A stretch of 64,000 bases of DNA. Origin: JABMQW01 sp964439935 (GTDB taxonomy: Bacteria; Fidelibacterota; Marinisomatia; Marinisomatales; TCS56). Each line of letters begins with the position of its first letter. Positions within the stretch are counted from its first letter, which is position 1. The stretch lies in NCBI GenBank assembly GCA_964439935.1, contig CAYTPW010000007.1, positions 98,133 to 162,132 on the forward strand, given 5' to 3'. The position numbers and the translations under genes are program-made. Below are positions 51,530 to 58,859 of this stretch, one piece after another. Below the pieces are notes generated by a model, which made no database searches, was not told the origin of the DNA, and saw only the letters and a program-made list of their open reading frames with translations.

Positions 51530-54348
51530 TGATTCGTAAGGATTTACTGGATGCCCTGAATCTTGGTACCTATATTGTATTTGATTTTGAAACCACCGGC
51601 CTGAGCCCGGATGATGATCGCCTGATCGAAATTGCTGCTATACGATTTGTGGATGGCGAACCCCAGGACCGGTTTGTTACCCTGGTAAATCCCGGCCGCG
51701 AGATTTCCCCGGAAATTGCTGACATTACCGGTATCACCAGCCAGATGGTAAAAGATGCTCCCACGGAAGAACAGATTGTTGCTGATTTTCTGGATTTCCT
51801 GGGCACTGATCCGCTGGCAGCCCACAATATACCATTTGATATTGCCTTTCTCAAGGCGCTGCGAAATCGCCACGACAAACCGCAGGTGGAACATGATCTG
51901 TATGATACGCTCCAGTTGAGCCGTACATTTCTGTTTTTCCGGCCGGCCCACAGCCTTGGGGCTGCCAGCGAATTCTTAGGATTTACTGCCGAAGGCTCCC
52001 ACAGAGCTGAACAGGATACGATAAATTGTGGCAATATCTTCATTCAATTGATAGAAGAAGCTGCCAGCTATCCCCTGGGTGTAATAACACGTATTCTGGA
52101 AGTATTGAAAAATGCTGACCTGCACAATAAACAACTGTATATCAACCTGGCCAACGCACTGACTAAAACCGGTGATTTAAAGGCAGGATTGACAAAATCG
52201 GTAATTGAAAAACCGCAAAATGATAATCACTATAATTATACCGGCACCCGGGATAAAATAGATTATTCAGTCGAAGATGTATTTGGGCAGGGCGGTTTAC
52301 TGGCCAAGGTGCTGCCCGGCTTTGAGCAACGCAATGAACAGATTGACTACGCCCAATTTGTTGAGCGTGCGTTGGAAGAAGATGATTTGGCCGTCGCAGA
52401 GGCTGGAACCGGTCTAGGTAAAACAGTAGCCTATCTTTTTCCAGCTTTAAAGCTTGGTTATTCCTCAGATGAAAATGGTCCAACTGTTATTTCGTGTTAT
52501 ACCAAGCATTTACAGGATCAGTTATTTTATAAGGATTTACCGCTGATTGCACAGGCGTTGGATGTATCGATTGACGCAGTAATGTTGAAAGGCCGGAATA
52601 ATTATATCTGCCGTACCCGCCTGGGATGGGTGATAGCTGATGCCGGGAAAAATTTGAATCCGGTAGAGATGGAGTGCCTGTTACCGCTGATCGTCTGGCT
52701 GGAATGGACCCGGACCGGCGACCTTTCAGAATGTACCGGTTTCTGGAGTTTCCGTCAGAATCGGGTAGCGAGCATGATCCGAAGTGAACAGGGATTCTGT
52801 ACCACACCATTATGTTCGCGACACCAGGGATGTTTCTTTGGTCCATTGCGGCGCAGTACCTATAATGCCCGGGTAATAATTGTTAATCATGCGCTGCTGT
52901 TATCGGAATTGGGTAATCCGGGCATTTTGCCACCATTTGGTTCGGTGGTGATTGATGAAGCCCACAATCTGGTCGGCGCCGCCTACAGTCAGTTTACAGT
53001 GGCAATTGATCAGTATATGATAGCAGCATTGATCCAGCGGATTGACCTGGATGCCTCCGGATCGGTCAGGCTGAAGAATCGGCTGAAGGAATTGGCTAAA
53101 CTGCACAGCAATCTGGAGCGGCCACTCGGCAACCTGCAGGACGATATCAAGCAATTGACAGCAGCCAACCGTACTTTTTTCAAAGAATATATTAACGTAG
53201 TGGCTAGGAATTTCCGGGTGAATGCACCTTACACTGAAAAACGGATGATCGAATCCCTGGCCGATGAATTTTCCGGTGTGAACCAGGAGCTGCTCATTAT
53301 TCAGGAAGATTTGAAAGCCTTGATTTCCAGTCTTCAGCGCCTGCTGGATGATCTGCAGAAGATCGATAATAATAGTGGTGATTACCTGGACCTGATCCAG
53401 GTCTTTGATCAGTCCCGGCAGCAATTTTCGGAAGTCAGTGAAATCCTGAAAAAGGTTACCGAAACCCAACAGGAAGACTGGGTGTATTGGTTGGAAGGCC
53501 GCTTCCGCAGTTTTGGTGGAAAGAAACCCGAGTTGGCTCTTTCGATCTGTGCCGCGCCGATCGATATTGCCCAGGATCTGGTGGACAATCTATTCAGTGT
53601 GCTGGACAGTGCGGTGTTGACATCCGCGACCTTAAGAATTGATGATTCATTCGGGTATTTCCTGGGCCGAACCGGCCTGGATAATGTTAAGCTCTCTAAC
53701 GTAGTGACCCGGGCTGTCAGCAGCCCATTCAGCTATCCAGATCAGGTAAAGTATTTTCAATTAGCCGGTACACAAAACAGCAGTAAGGACCCGGAGTATA
53801 TTGCGGAACTGATCTGTCAGCTTCACCAGCACTATGATCGGCGGATGATGATTCTGTTCACTTCCTGGGCTATGCTGAATGGTTGCTATGCGGCCCTGCG
53901 CCAGCGACCGGAAGGGCGTGATCTACCGATCTTTGCCCAGCGTTCCAGTGTATCGCGATTCTCATTGATCAAGGGAATGTCAGAAACTCCAAATGGAATT
54001 TTATTGGGAACTGATGCTTTCTGGGAGGGAGTAGATCTGCCGGGCGAATTACTGGAAATACTGATCATTACCAAATTGCCATTTGCCGTTCCCACCGAAC
54101 CGCTGATCAAAGCCTATTCTAATCTGCTAAATGCCGAAGACCGGAATTCGTTTCTGGAATATTCCGTTCCGGAAGCAGTGATCAAGTTCCGCCAAGGCTT
54201 CGGGCGCCTGATCAGGACCTCCCTGGATGAAGGCATCTTCATCGTGCTGGATGAGCGCATCGTAGGTAAACGCTACGGCAGCTTTTTCCGGGAGGCGATA
54301 CCGACGCCCATGTCGGTTTTCCATAATGTACATGAAATAATGCTATAG
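51526..54348 (+). CDS. dinG: DinG-family helicase fused to DEDDh exonuclease
   Basis: 940 residues. The N-terminal DEDDh 3'-5' exonuclease domain (about 12-180) has FDFETTGLSP, AHNIPFDIAFL and HRAEQDT. The XPD/DinG-type superfamily 2 helicase follows, with Walker A EAGTGLGKT near 291-299, Cys residues of a probable Fe-S cluster (FCTTPLCSRHQGC near 424-436 among them), DEAH in VIDEAHNL near 477, and C-terminal motifs TDAFWEGVDLPG and FRQGFGRLIR. The fused exonuclease occurs in many DinG proteins outside enterobacteria. Likely role: unwinding of damaged or structured DNA. ATG overlaps the stop of the reductase gene. Confidence 0.92.
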   Translation: MMIRKDLLDALNLGTYIVFDFETTGLSPDDDRLIEIAAIRFVDGEPQDRFVTLVNPGREISPEIADITGITSQMVKDAPTEEQIVADFLDFLGTDPLAAHNIPFDIAFLKALRNRHDKPQVEHDLYDTLQLSRTFLFFRPAHSLGAASEFLGFTAEGSHRAEQDTINCGNIFIQLIEEAASYPLGVITRILEVLKNADLHNKQLYINLANALTKTGDLKAGLTKSVIEKPQNDNHYNYTGTRDKIDYSVEDVFGQGGLLAKVLPGFEQRNEQIDYAQFVERALEEDDLAVAEAGTGLGKTVAYLFPALKLGYSSDENGPTVISCYTKHLQDQLFYKDLPLIAQALDVSIDAVMLKGRNNYICRTRLGWVIADAGKNLNPVEMECLLPLIVWLEWTRTGDLSECTGFWSFRQNRVASMIRSEQGFCTTPLCSRHQGCFFGPLRRSTYNARVIIVNHALLLSELGNPGILPPFGSVVIDEAHNLVGAAYSQFTVAIDQYMIAALIQRIDLDASGSVRLKNRLKELAKLHSNLERPLGNLQDDIKQLTAANRTFFKEYINVVARNFRVNAPYTEKRMIESLADEFSGVNQELLIIQEDLKALISSLQRLLDDLQKIDNNSGDYLDLIQVFDQSRQQFSEVSEILKKVTETQQEDWVYWLEGRFRSFGGKKPELALSICAAPIDIAQDLVDNLFSVLDSAVLTSATLRIDDSFGYFLGRTGLDNVKLSNVVTRAVSSPFSYPDQVKYFQLAGTQNSSKDPEYIAELICQLHQHYDRRMMILFTSWAMLNGCYAALRQRPEGRDLPIFAQRSSVSRFSLIKGMSETPNGILLGTDAFWEGVDLPGELLEILIITKLPFAVPTEPLIKAYSNLLNAEDRNSFLEYSVPEAVIKFRQGFGRLIRTSLDEGIFIVLDERIVGKRYGSFFREAIPTPMSVFHNVHEIML

Positions 54349-54357
54349 AATATTAGC

Positions 54358-54378
54358 CTCACTTGAGCGACAGGTGAG
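54358..54378 (+). terminator. Hairpin after dinG
   Basis: CTCAC and GTGAG form a 5 bp stem ten bases after the dinG stop, followed by CGATCTTTTATAT. It is a modest candidate terminator; the loop is 11 bases long. Confidence 0.3.
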
Positions 54379-54440
54379 CGATCTTTTATATGGTAGATCA
54401 TTTGGGGTGTACGTTCGCGTTGTCCGGTTCAGAATCTTGG

Positions 54441-54509
54441 TCAAATTTAAGTGCACACGGTGGAGCTGAGCCGTATAGTTGAGCACCGTAGGCTGCAATC
54501 CGTTGTCAG
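54441..54509 (-). repeat. attC-like palindrome after the methyltransferase gene
   Basis: ACGGTG (54457-54462) and CACCGT (54484-54489) form the stem, with TGCA on each flank (54452-54456 and near 54494). The outer box GTTGTCAGG (54503-54511) overlaps the stop of the methyltransferase gene and resembles GTTAGGTAG at 56566. The distal box (GGTCAAA near 54439) is degenerate. Confidence 0.5.
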
Positions 54510-55480
54510 GTAGGTTTCTTTTGAGCTATACACACGCTTATGCTCTCATTGATATCGTTGAGATTCCCATGGACGAGTTGTGTATTTGTCAAGATACTCT
54601 TAAGACAGTCCTGTCTCATTTCCAGAGCTCTTGGATGATCAAGTCCCTTACCTTCGGACTTGATATAGTCAAAAACAAATAGCCCCCCAATCTCTAGTCT
54701 CTTCAGCAGATACTCAAAGACAAATAAAGGATTATCTAAATGCTCAAAGACTGTTGTAAGTATGATGACATCAAAGTTCCCCGTATCTACAAGAGGATTT
54801 GAGAAATCGCTTCTATTTATTGTTACAAATTCAACTCCTGAGTCATTTCTATAAAGATATTTTGCATAGTGGAATGGATAGTTTGGAATATCAGCAAGAA
54901 TCCATTTGCATTCCAAATGAGAAAAGAATTCGCGGTAGCAATAGTAATAAGGAGCCAATGAGCACCCGTACTCCAATATATGCATACCCTTGGATACTTT
55001 CTTCCAAAATCCCGAGTGCGTTATTGGTTGTATCGCATGTTTTCTCACATAGTGCAATGTTGAAAATATCTGACTTGGGTGCTGCCAGTTTGCGAGATGT
55101 TGTGTAGTATCGTTCCATTCAAGTTGTGAGGTATGCTGCTGACGTTTTCTGTAATCATGAAGGAGCATAAAAAAATCAAGTGTGTTCCAAAAGGGTCTTC
55201 CATTCAATATGTTTGACCAATAGTCACGAAAATCATCAAGCCATCGCCTGCTAATTCCATTCACTACTAAGAACTCGTAAATACCAAGTTGCATAGCTAT
55301 TCCTGTGAGATAGTATTTGATTGTGTTACGGTATCTAGGTCTGGTTATGTTCTTATCTTTCCGTGACAGGTTCACGAATCTTTGGTGACTCTCTGCTATG
55401 TCAATCTGCATATCATCGAAGTAGTTACCGCCTTCGATATGGAGAGCTTTCATATCTAGATCAGAAGTTGTCATATTCAT
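54506..55480 (-). CDS. SAM-dependent methyltransferase (class I)
   Basis: 324 residues. The C-terminal half (about 165-315) is a Rossmann methyltransferase domain with motif I HILEYGCSLAPYYY near 169-182 and DVIILTTVFEHLDNP near 240-254, as in Methyltransf_12 and sugar or lipid O-methyltransferases. The N-terminal half is helical with many Arg, Tyr and Asn residues and is not recognised. The substrate is unknown. Last unit of island 2; its TGA lies inside the following attC-like site. Confidence 0.8.
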   Translation of the reverse strand: MNMTTSDLDMKALHIEGGNYFDDMQIDIAESHQRFVNLSRKDKNITRPRYRNTIKYYLTGIAMQLGIYEFLVVNGISRRWLDDFRDYWSNILNGRPFWNTLDFFMLLHDYRKRQQHTSQLEWNDTTQHLANWQHPSQIFSTLHYVRKHAIQPITHSGFWKKVSKGMHILEYGCSLAPYYYCYREFFSHLECKWILADIPNYPFHYAKYLYRNDSGVEFVTINRSDFSNPLVDTGNFDVIILTTVFEHLDNPLFVFEYLLKRLEIGGLFVFDYIKSEGKGLDHPRALEMRQDCLKSILTNTQLVHGNLNDINESISVCIAQKKPT

Positions 55481-55494
55481 TTCCTATCTTTTAT

Positions 55495-55598
55495 ACTCAA
55501 CTTGAATTGCCTAATGTAATAGCTCTGCGGTGTTATCTCTAAACTTCAAGTGACATATTGCCATTTTATGACCTCCAAACTTACTTTTCACGTTGCCT
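55495..55598 (-). repeat. attC-like palindrome between CPBP and methyltransferase genes
   Basis: ACTCAAC (55495-55501) is an exact RYYYAAC box. The partner GTTGCCT (55592-55598) keeps only GTT. The arms pair as CAACnTGAA against its complement. The motif AAGTTGAGTATAA read on the minus strand here recurs inside the palindrome at 38864-38876. Confidence 0.5.
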
Positions 55599-55639
55599 GT
55601 CAACGACGTCCGTAGTAGCGAGTATTTGGTGGCGATCAT

Positions 55640-56428
55640 TTAGAAGAATATTAGTGGCAGGATCACAATGCCTAACCAATCAGCTACACAGTGTGAAATT
55701 GCTGCTGCCTCATAACCCTTATAATGATATACAATTCCAAAAACCATCGACGAACTGAAATTCATGAAATATAATTCCTTAAAACCATTATGCCAAAACT
55801 CAAAGAATAATGCTGATAAAATAATCGCAATAATTGATCGATAACTATATTTTCTGAATATGAAGAGAACCAAAGCTTGAACTCCAAGTCTGCATAGTAT
55901 TTCTTCACCAAAGAGATTTCGTATCCCTCCAATGATCCCAAGCGGTCTATATAAATCTGCCTCTTGAGCAAAATATGGCCAGGGTAATCCGTCAAGTATT
56001 CCAAACTTGTATTCAATAAAGCTCACCACATATGATAATCCAATACCAAGTATTCCCCCACTGATTCCCCAGATTAATATTTTAGCAATTGATATATGCC
56101 CAGGTGCTAATAGCTGAAATGAGAAAACCTGATCAGATAATTGTAGTGCAATTGCAAACCGAACGATGAAGTACGTCAATAACCCCCATTTAAAAATATC
56201 AAACCAAATCAAAGAATGCATTTGATCCATACTGAGTTGAATACTTTGTGCATATCCTTGATATAGAGGTAATGCGGCATAATAATAAAAGAATATGCTT
56301 GCAAGAATTGTACAACCGGTAAAAATTCTGATGAATTTTTTGTGCTGGTTAACAATTACATATTTAGTGGCAATAAATACTGTCACAAGGAGCAGGATTT
56401 CAAGAAAAATCTTTGGAGGGCTTACCAT
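55640..56428 (-). CDS. CPBP-family intramembrane metalloprotease
   Basis: 262 residues with about 8 membrane segments and the CPBP (Rce1/Abi) motifs: EEILCR (EExxxR) near 175, FFEFWH (FxxxH) near 209, and a late ISHCVADW near 245. These residues coordinate metal in the membrane. Bacterial members process bacteriocin peptides or act in self-immunity and phage defence; the role here is unknown. AT-rich, third unit of island 2, with its own attC-like sites on both sides. Confidence 0.83.
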   Translation of the reverse strand: MVSPPKIFLEILLLVTVFIATKYVIVNQHKKFIRIFTGCTILASIFFYYYAALPLYQGYAQSIQLSMDQMHSLIWFDIFKWGLLTYFIVRFAIALQLSDQVFSFQLLAPGHISIAKILIWGISGGILGIGLSYVVSFIEYKFGILDGLPWPYFAQEADLYRPLGIIGGIRNLFGEEILCRLGVQALVLFIFRKYSYRSIIAIILSALFFEFWHNGFKELYFMNFSSSMVFGIVYHYKGYEAAAISHCVADWLGIVILPLIFF

Positions 56429-56447
56429 TTTAATTCTCTAATTGCCC

Positions 56448-56572
56448 ATCCAACGGCTCAGGCTTGAGCTGCTTTCTGAAACACACTCGCCTTGTAATTT
56501 CACTGTATTCATCCACATCATTTTCTTCAACTTCTTCTCTGAAGATGAGTCAGTTCTAAGCCTTTGTTAGGT
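56448..56572 (-). repeat. attC-like site with consensus core boxes
   Basis: On the minus strand the site begins ACCTAAC (56572-56566), an exact R'' box, then AA and AGGCTTAG (L''), and ends with CTCAAGCCT (L'), a 5-base spacer and GTTGGAT (56454-56448), an exact GTTRRRY R' box. The boxes are mutually complementary as in attC sites, with ~70 bases of weakly paired sequence in between. Total 125 bp, within the attC size range. This is the strongest single site in the window. Confidence 0.75.
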
Positions 56573-56587
56573 AGATTTCTCAAAGCA

Positions 56588-57424
56588 TCACATTCTTTTA
56601 ACAGTTTCTCGTGTTAGCATTTCTAATTGCGATAGATAAGGCAATACTTCGTCAGATATTCTTGAGTCAATAGGAGAATATCCAAAGTTATTATCAGCTT
56701 TCAAGTGGGCACACTGATGTCTAGCCTCAACTATATTATCAATGAACTCGTTGAAAATATCCTTTTTCTGTGGATCTTCCTTAATTCCAAAAATTTCGCA
56801 AAATATTGAGATCAGACTATTGTTAGCCTTCAACACAGTCGCAATGCCTACTTTCTTGTTTTTTTTAGGATTTTGAAATTCTAGTATCTTGAAGAAAGAT
56901 AAAAACTTGTCTATAGGATGTTTTGCATTTTTTGCGTGATTAAATTGTGCTAATAGAGAAATATCAGCATGAACAATCTGTGAATTCTGAAATTTTGCTG
57001 CATCGAATTGTGAATCCCCTGTAACCTCTTCCAATCTCATCTGAACATTATACATGTTCTCACCAATATCCTGCTCCTCTTCTTCTGTTTCGGGAATGAG
57101 CTTACAGCAGATGAAGCCACCGAAAAGTTCAAAATTACCATATTCGAATGAGATGCGTTGAACAATATTGTGCGTTATGTTGTGAAAAACTTTTTGAGAT
57201 TCTTCATAATTGAATGGAATTTCAAGATAGAAATATCCTCGCTGCTCAGAACCAGCCATAACTTGATCCTTATTGGGCACTATTCTAAAACGAACTTCAA
57301 ACTTCCTGAACTTTTCATCTGGAGGAGTTGACTCCTCAGGTGTGTCGATATGCCCTCTGTACTTAACCTCCTTTTTAAAAGTAAAGTTTCTTGCAATGAA
57401 CGGAACTTGCCACTCGGTTCTCAT
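56588..57424 (-). CDS. Hypothetical protein with possible C-terminal HEPN domain
   Basis: 278 residues. The N-terminal ~150 residues are beta-rich and not recognised. The C-terminal ~120 residues are helical, with FLSFFKILEF and then EARHQCAHLK near 236-245: RHQCAH fits the R-phi-x3-H signature of HEPN RNases, which are toxins and effectors in abortive infection and toxin-antitoxin systems. The layout (beta-rich N-terminus plus HEPN) resembles ApeA/MauJ-like proteins. This is a motif-level inference. AT-rich second unit of island 2; its downstream attC-like R'' box lies 16 bp after the stop. Confidence 0.55.
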   Translation of the reverse strand: MRTEWQVPFIARNFTFKKEVKYRGHIDTPEESTPPDEKFRKFEVRFRIVPNKDQVMAGSEQRGYFYLEIPFNYEESQKVFHNITHNIVQRISFEYGNFELFGGFICCKLIPETEEEEQDIGENMYNVQMRLEEVTGDSQFDAAKFQNSQIVHADISLLAQFNHAKNAKHPIDKFLSFFKILEFQNPKKNKKVGIATVLKANNSLISIFCEIFGIKEDPQKKDIFNEFIDNIVEARHQCAHLKADNNFGYSPIDSRISDEVLPYLSQLEMLTRETVKRM

Positions 57425-57433
57425 TTAAATTCT

Positions 57434-57565
57434 ACCTAACGGTCTAACTCACCGGGCACAACTTGTCCTGGCGTTTGGTGATTGATTAACAGTTTCTGTT
57501 TCAAAATCTTCATTTTCTCGAAATGAAAAGCCCACTTTTGGCGTCTGGGGTAGTGTTTGATAGGT
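57434..57565 (-). repeat. attC-like site between HNH and HEPN-like genes
   Basis: On the plus strand, ACCTAAC (57434-57440) and GTCTAAC (57442-57448) both match RYYYAAC; on the minus strand they read GTTAGAC and GTTAGGT. The partner near 57559-57565 is GATAGGT, one base from GTTAGGT. The arms ACCTAaC...ACC and its complement align over about 20 bases with mismatches. Two overlapping core boxes at one end suggest a composite or shifted junction. Confidence 0.62.
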
Positions 57566-57593
57566 GTATTTGCCACTTTTTTAGTTGTTCATA

Positions 57594-58508
57594 TTATTCT
57601 TTCTCTGATACCTGGTGTTTTTGTTCCAACGTCCAATCGAACTTCTCGCCAAATATCATGTATTCAAAATCTTCGTAGGGCATTCCTTTGTCCGCGAATT
57701 TGCAATAGATATGAGGAAACGGATAATACTCATCACCTTTCATATCGTAAGTGATAATATTGCGCCATGGAATACGTCCGAGTTGCCACACCTTGATTTC
57801 CTTGAAGCGTCTTTCATCAAAAGTGTCTCGGTAATTAATGATCTTCCAATTACCTCCCTTGTCAATTATCCCTCGATGAATCCACAAGATGAACATTAGA
57901 CCATTATGGTAGAAATCGTAGACCTCTAGCTTGAACCATCCGCTGATACCAGGTCCTTCATCTATATTCGGATAATTTTTATCCTCGGTGGAGTGGATAA
58001 TTACTTCACTGTATCGGAACTTGTTATATGGTTTTGAGAATCTGCCATATTTAAACCTTTCATCAATTGGATGATAAAAATCTTCATGCATTAGATTTCT
58101 TAGATTGAGGTTCCGTTGGATATTTTCTCCTTGCGAAGCGACAAATTCACTCGTGACTGCGCGAGTACGACCTATTGAATAATCCGCTTTAGCCTCGGCT
58201 TCCTTTTTCCACTGGCAGAGTAGAGATACAGTATACTTAGTTGGGTCACAATCTATCATCTTTGCGCACGAAGAACAGAGGTAAATGCCATTTTGCGCAC
58301 GTGAACGATATTCTGCTGTGTAACGAGGATTATACCTTGGACCACCTTTTGAAGCTGCTGTTATATGAGCAGCAACACCAATATTAATTGATTTATCTGA
58401 AGCAAGTTGTGGACCGCGAGTTTGGGCGCGACATTCAGGATTGGAGCAGAGAGAATTAACCCTCTCTCCCAAAGTGCGCTTCACTTTCTCTGAAAAATCA
58501 TCTCGCAT
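57594..58508 (-). CDS. HNH endonuclease domain protein
   Basis: 304 residues. The N-terminal ~110 residues are an HNH fold: LCSNPECRAQ near 20-29 (zinc Cys pair), GVAAHITAASKGGPRYN near 44-60 with the catalytic His in AAHI, and NGIYLCSSCAKMID near 73-86 (second Cys pair). The remaining ~190 residues form a beta-rich, aromatic domain of unknown type that may be a sensor or target-binding module, an architecture seen in defence nucleases. AT-rich; first unit of island 2, next to the border repeat. Confidence 0.8.
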   Translation of the reverse strand: MRDDFSEKVKRTLGERVNSLCSNPECRAQTRGPQLASDKSINIGVAAHITAASKGGPRYNPRYTAEYRSRAQNGIYLCSSCAKMIDCDPTKYTVSLLCQWKKEAEAKADYSIGRTRAVTSEFVASQGENIQRNLNLRNLMHEDFYHPIDERFKYGRFSKPYNKFRYSEVIIHSTEDKNYPNIDEGPGISGWFKLEVYDFYHNGLMFILWIHRGIIDKGGNWKIINYRDTFDERRFKEIKVWQLGRIPWRNIITYDMKGDEYYPFPHIYCKFADKGMPYEDFEYMIFGEKFDWTLEQKHQVSEKE

Positions 58509-58563
58509 TTAGCTATGTGAGGTCACAATATCAATATTTGAAATATTTTGGCTCGCATCACCC

Positions 58564-58680
58564 GTTAACATGGAATATATCCATCTATTGCTATTTCATT
58601 ACTATTAGTATGGAATTTGAACCTATTCGACCCATTGTCAGTATATAAAACCAATAAACCATAAACTAATTTATGCTTGA
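58564..58680. repeat. Island-border repeat B (also at 39357-39530)
   Basis: Non-coding, AT-rich. It starts GTTAACATGGAATATATCC, aligned with GATAACTGGAAAATATTTCC at 39357, continues with TCCATCTATTG and TAGTATGGAATTTGAA, and shares AAACCAATAAACCATAAA with copy A. In both places the cassette-side flank reads CACCC followed by G and then the (G)(A/T)TAAC box. It marks the 5' edge of island 2. Confidence 0.7.
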
Positions 58681-58859
58681 TCAAATCTGGAAGCAAATCG
58701 TGGCAAGGATAAAGAATTATAACACCCCACCGGGAATTATTGGAACGGCATTTTGAGCTTCCTAAATTCCACGCTTCATCCACGCTCGAGAAAATGATTT
58801 ACCCGTGGGGATTACTAAAAATGGAAATTGAGAATACCGATCAACTTTAGGAGACAGGT
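58681..58859. other. Leader of the ammonia-lyase gene
   Basis: About 180 bp without an open frame of note, less AT-rich than the repeat before it. AGGAGAC lies just ahead of the hutH ATG. A promoter for hutH is expected here but not locatable by eye. Confidence 0.3.

Larger units (their letters stand above)
54441..58569 (-). mobile_element. Island 2: integron-like cassette array without integrase
   Basis: Four single-gene units on the minus strand (58508-57594, 57424-56588, 56428-55640, 55480-54506), all more AT-rich than host genes, each followed by an imperfect palindrome with core boxes close to RYYYAAC/GTTRRRY. The 5' edge carries the border sequence also found at island 1. Cargo (HNH nuclease, possible HEPN protein, CPBP protease, methyltransferase) is typical of cassette arrays and of defence-related genes. 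No integrase gene is visible. Interpretation as an integrase-less cassette array is inference, but the palindrome at 56448-56572 is a good consensus match. Confidence 0.65.

Noticed and set aside
58565..58783. 72-residue minus-strand frame across border repeat B
   Set aside because: It lies in the repeated non-coding sequence, has no ribosome site, and is not open in copy A.
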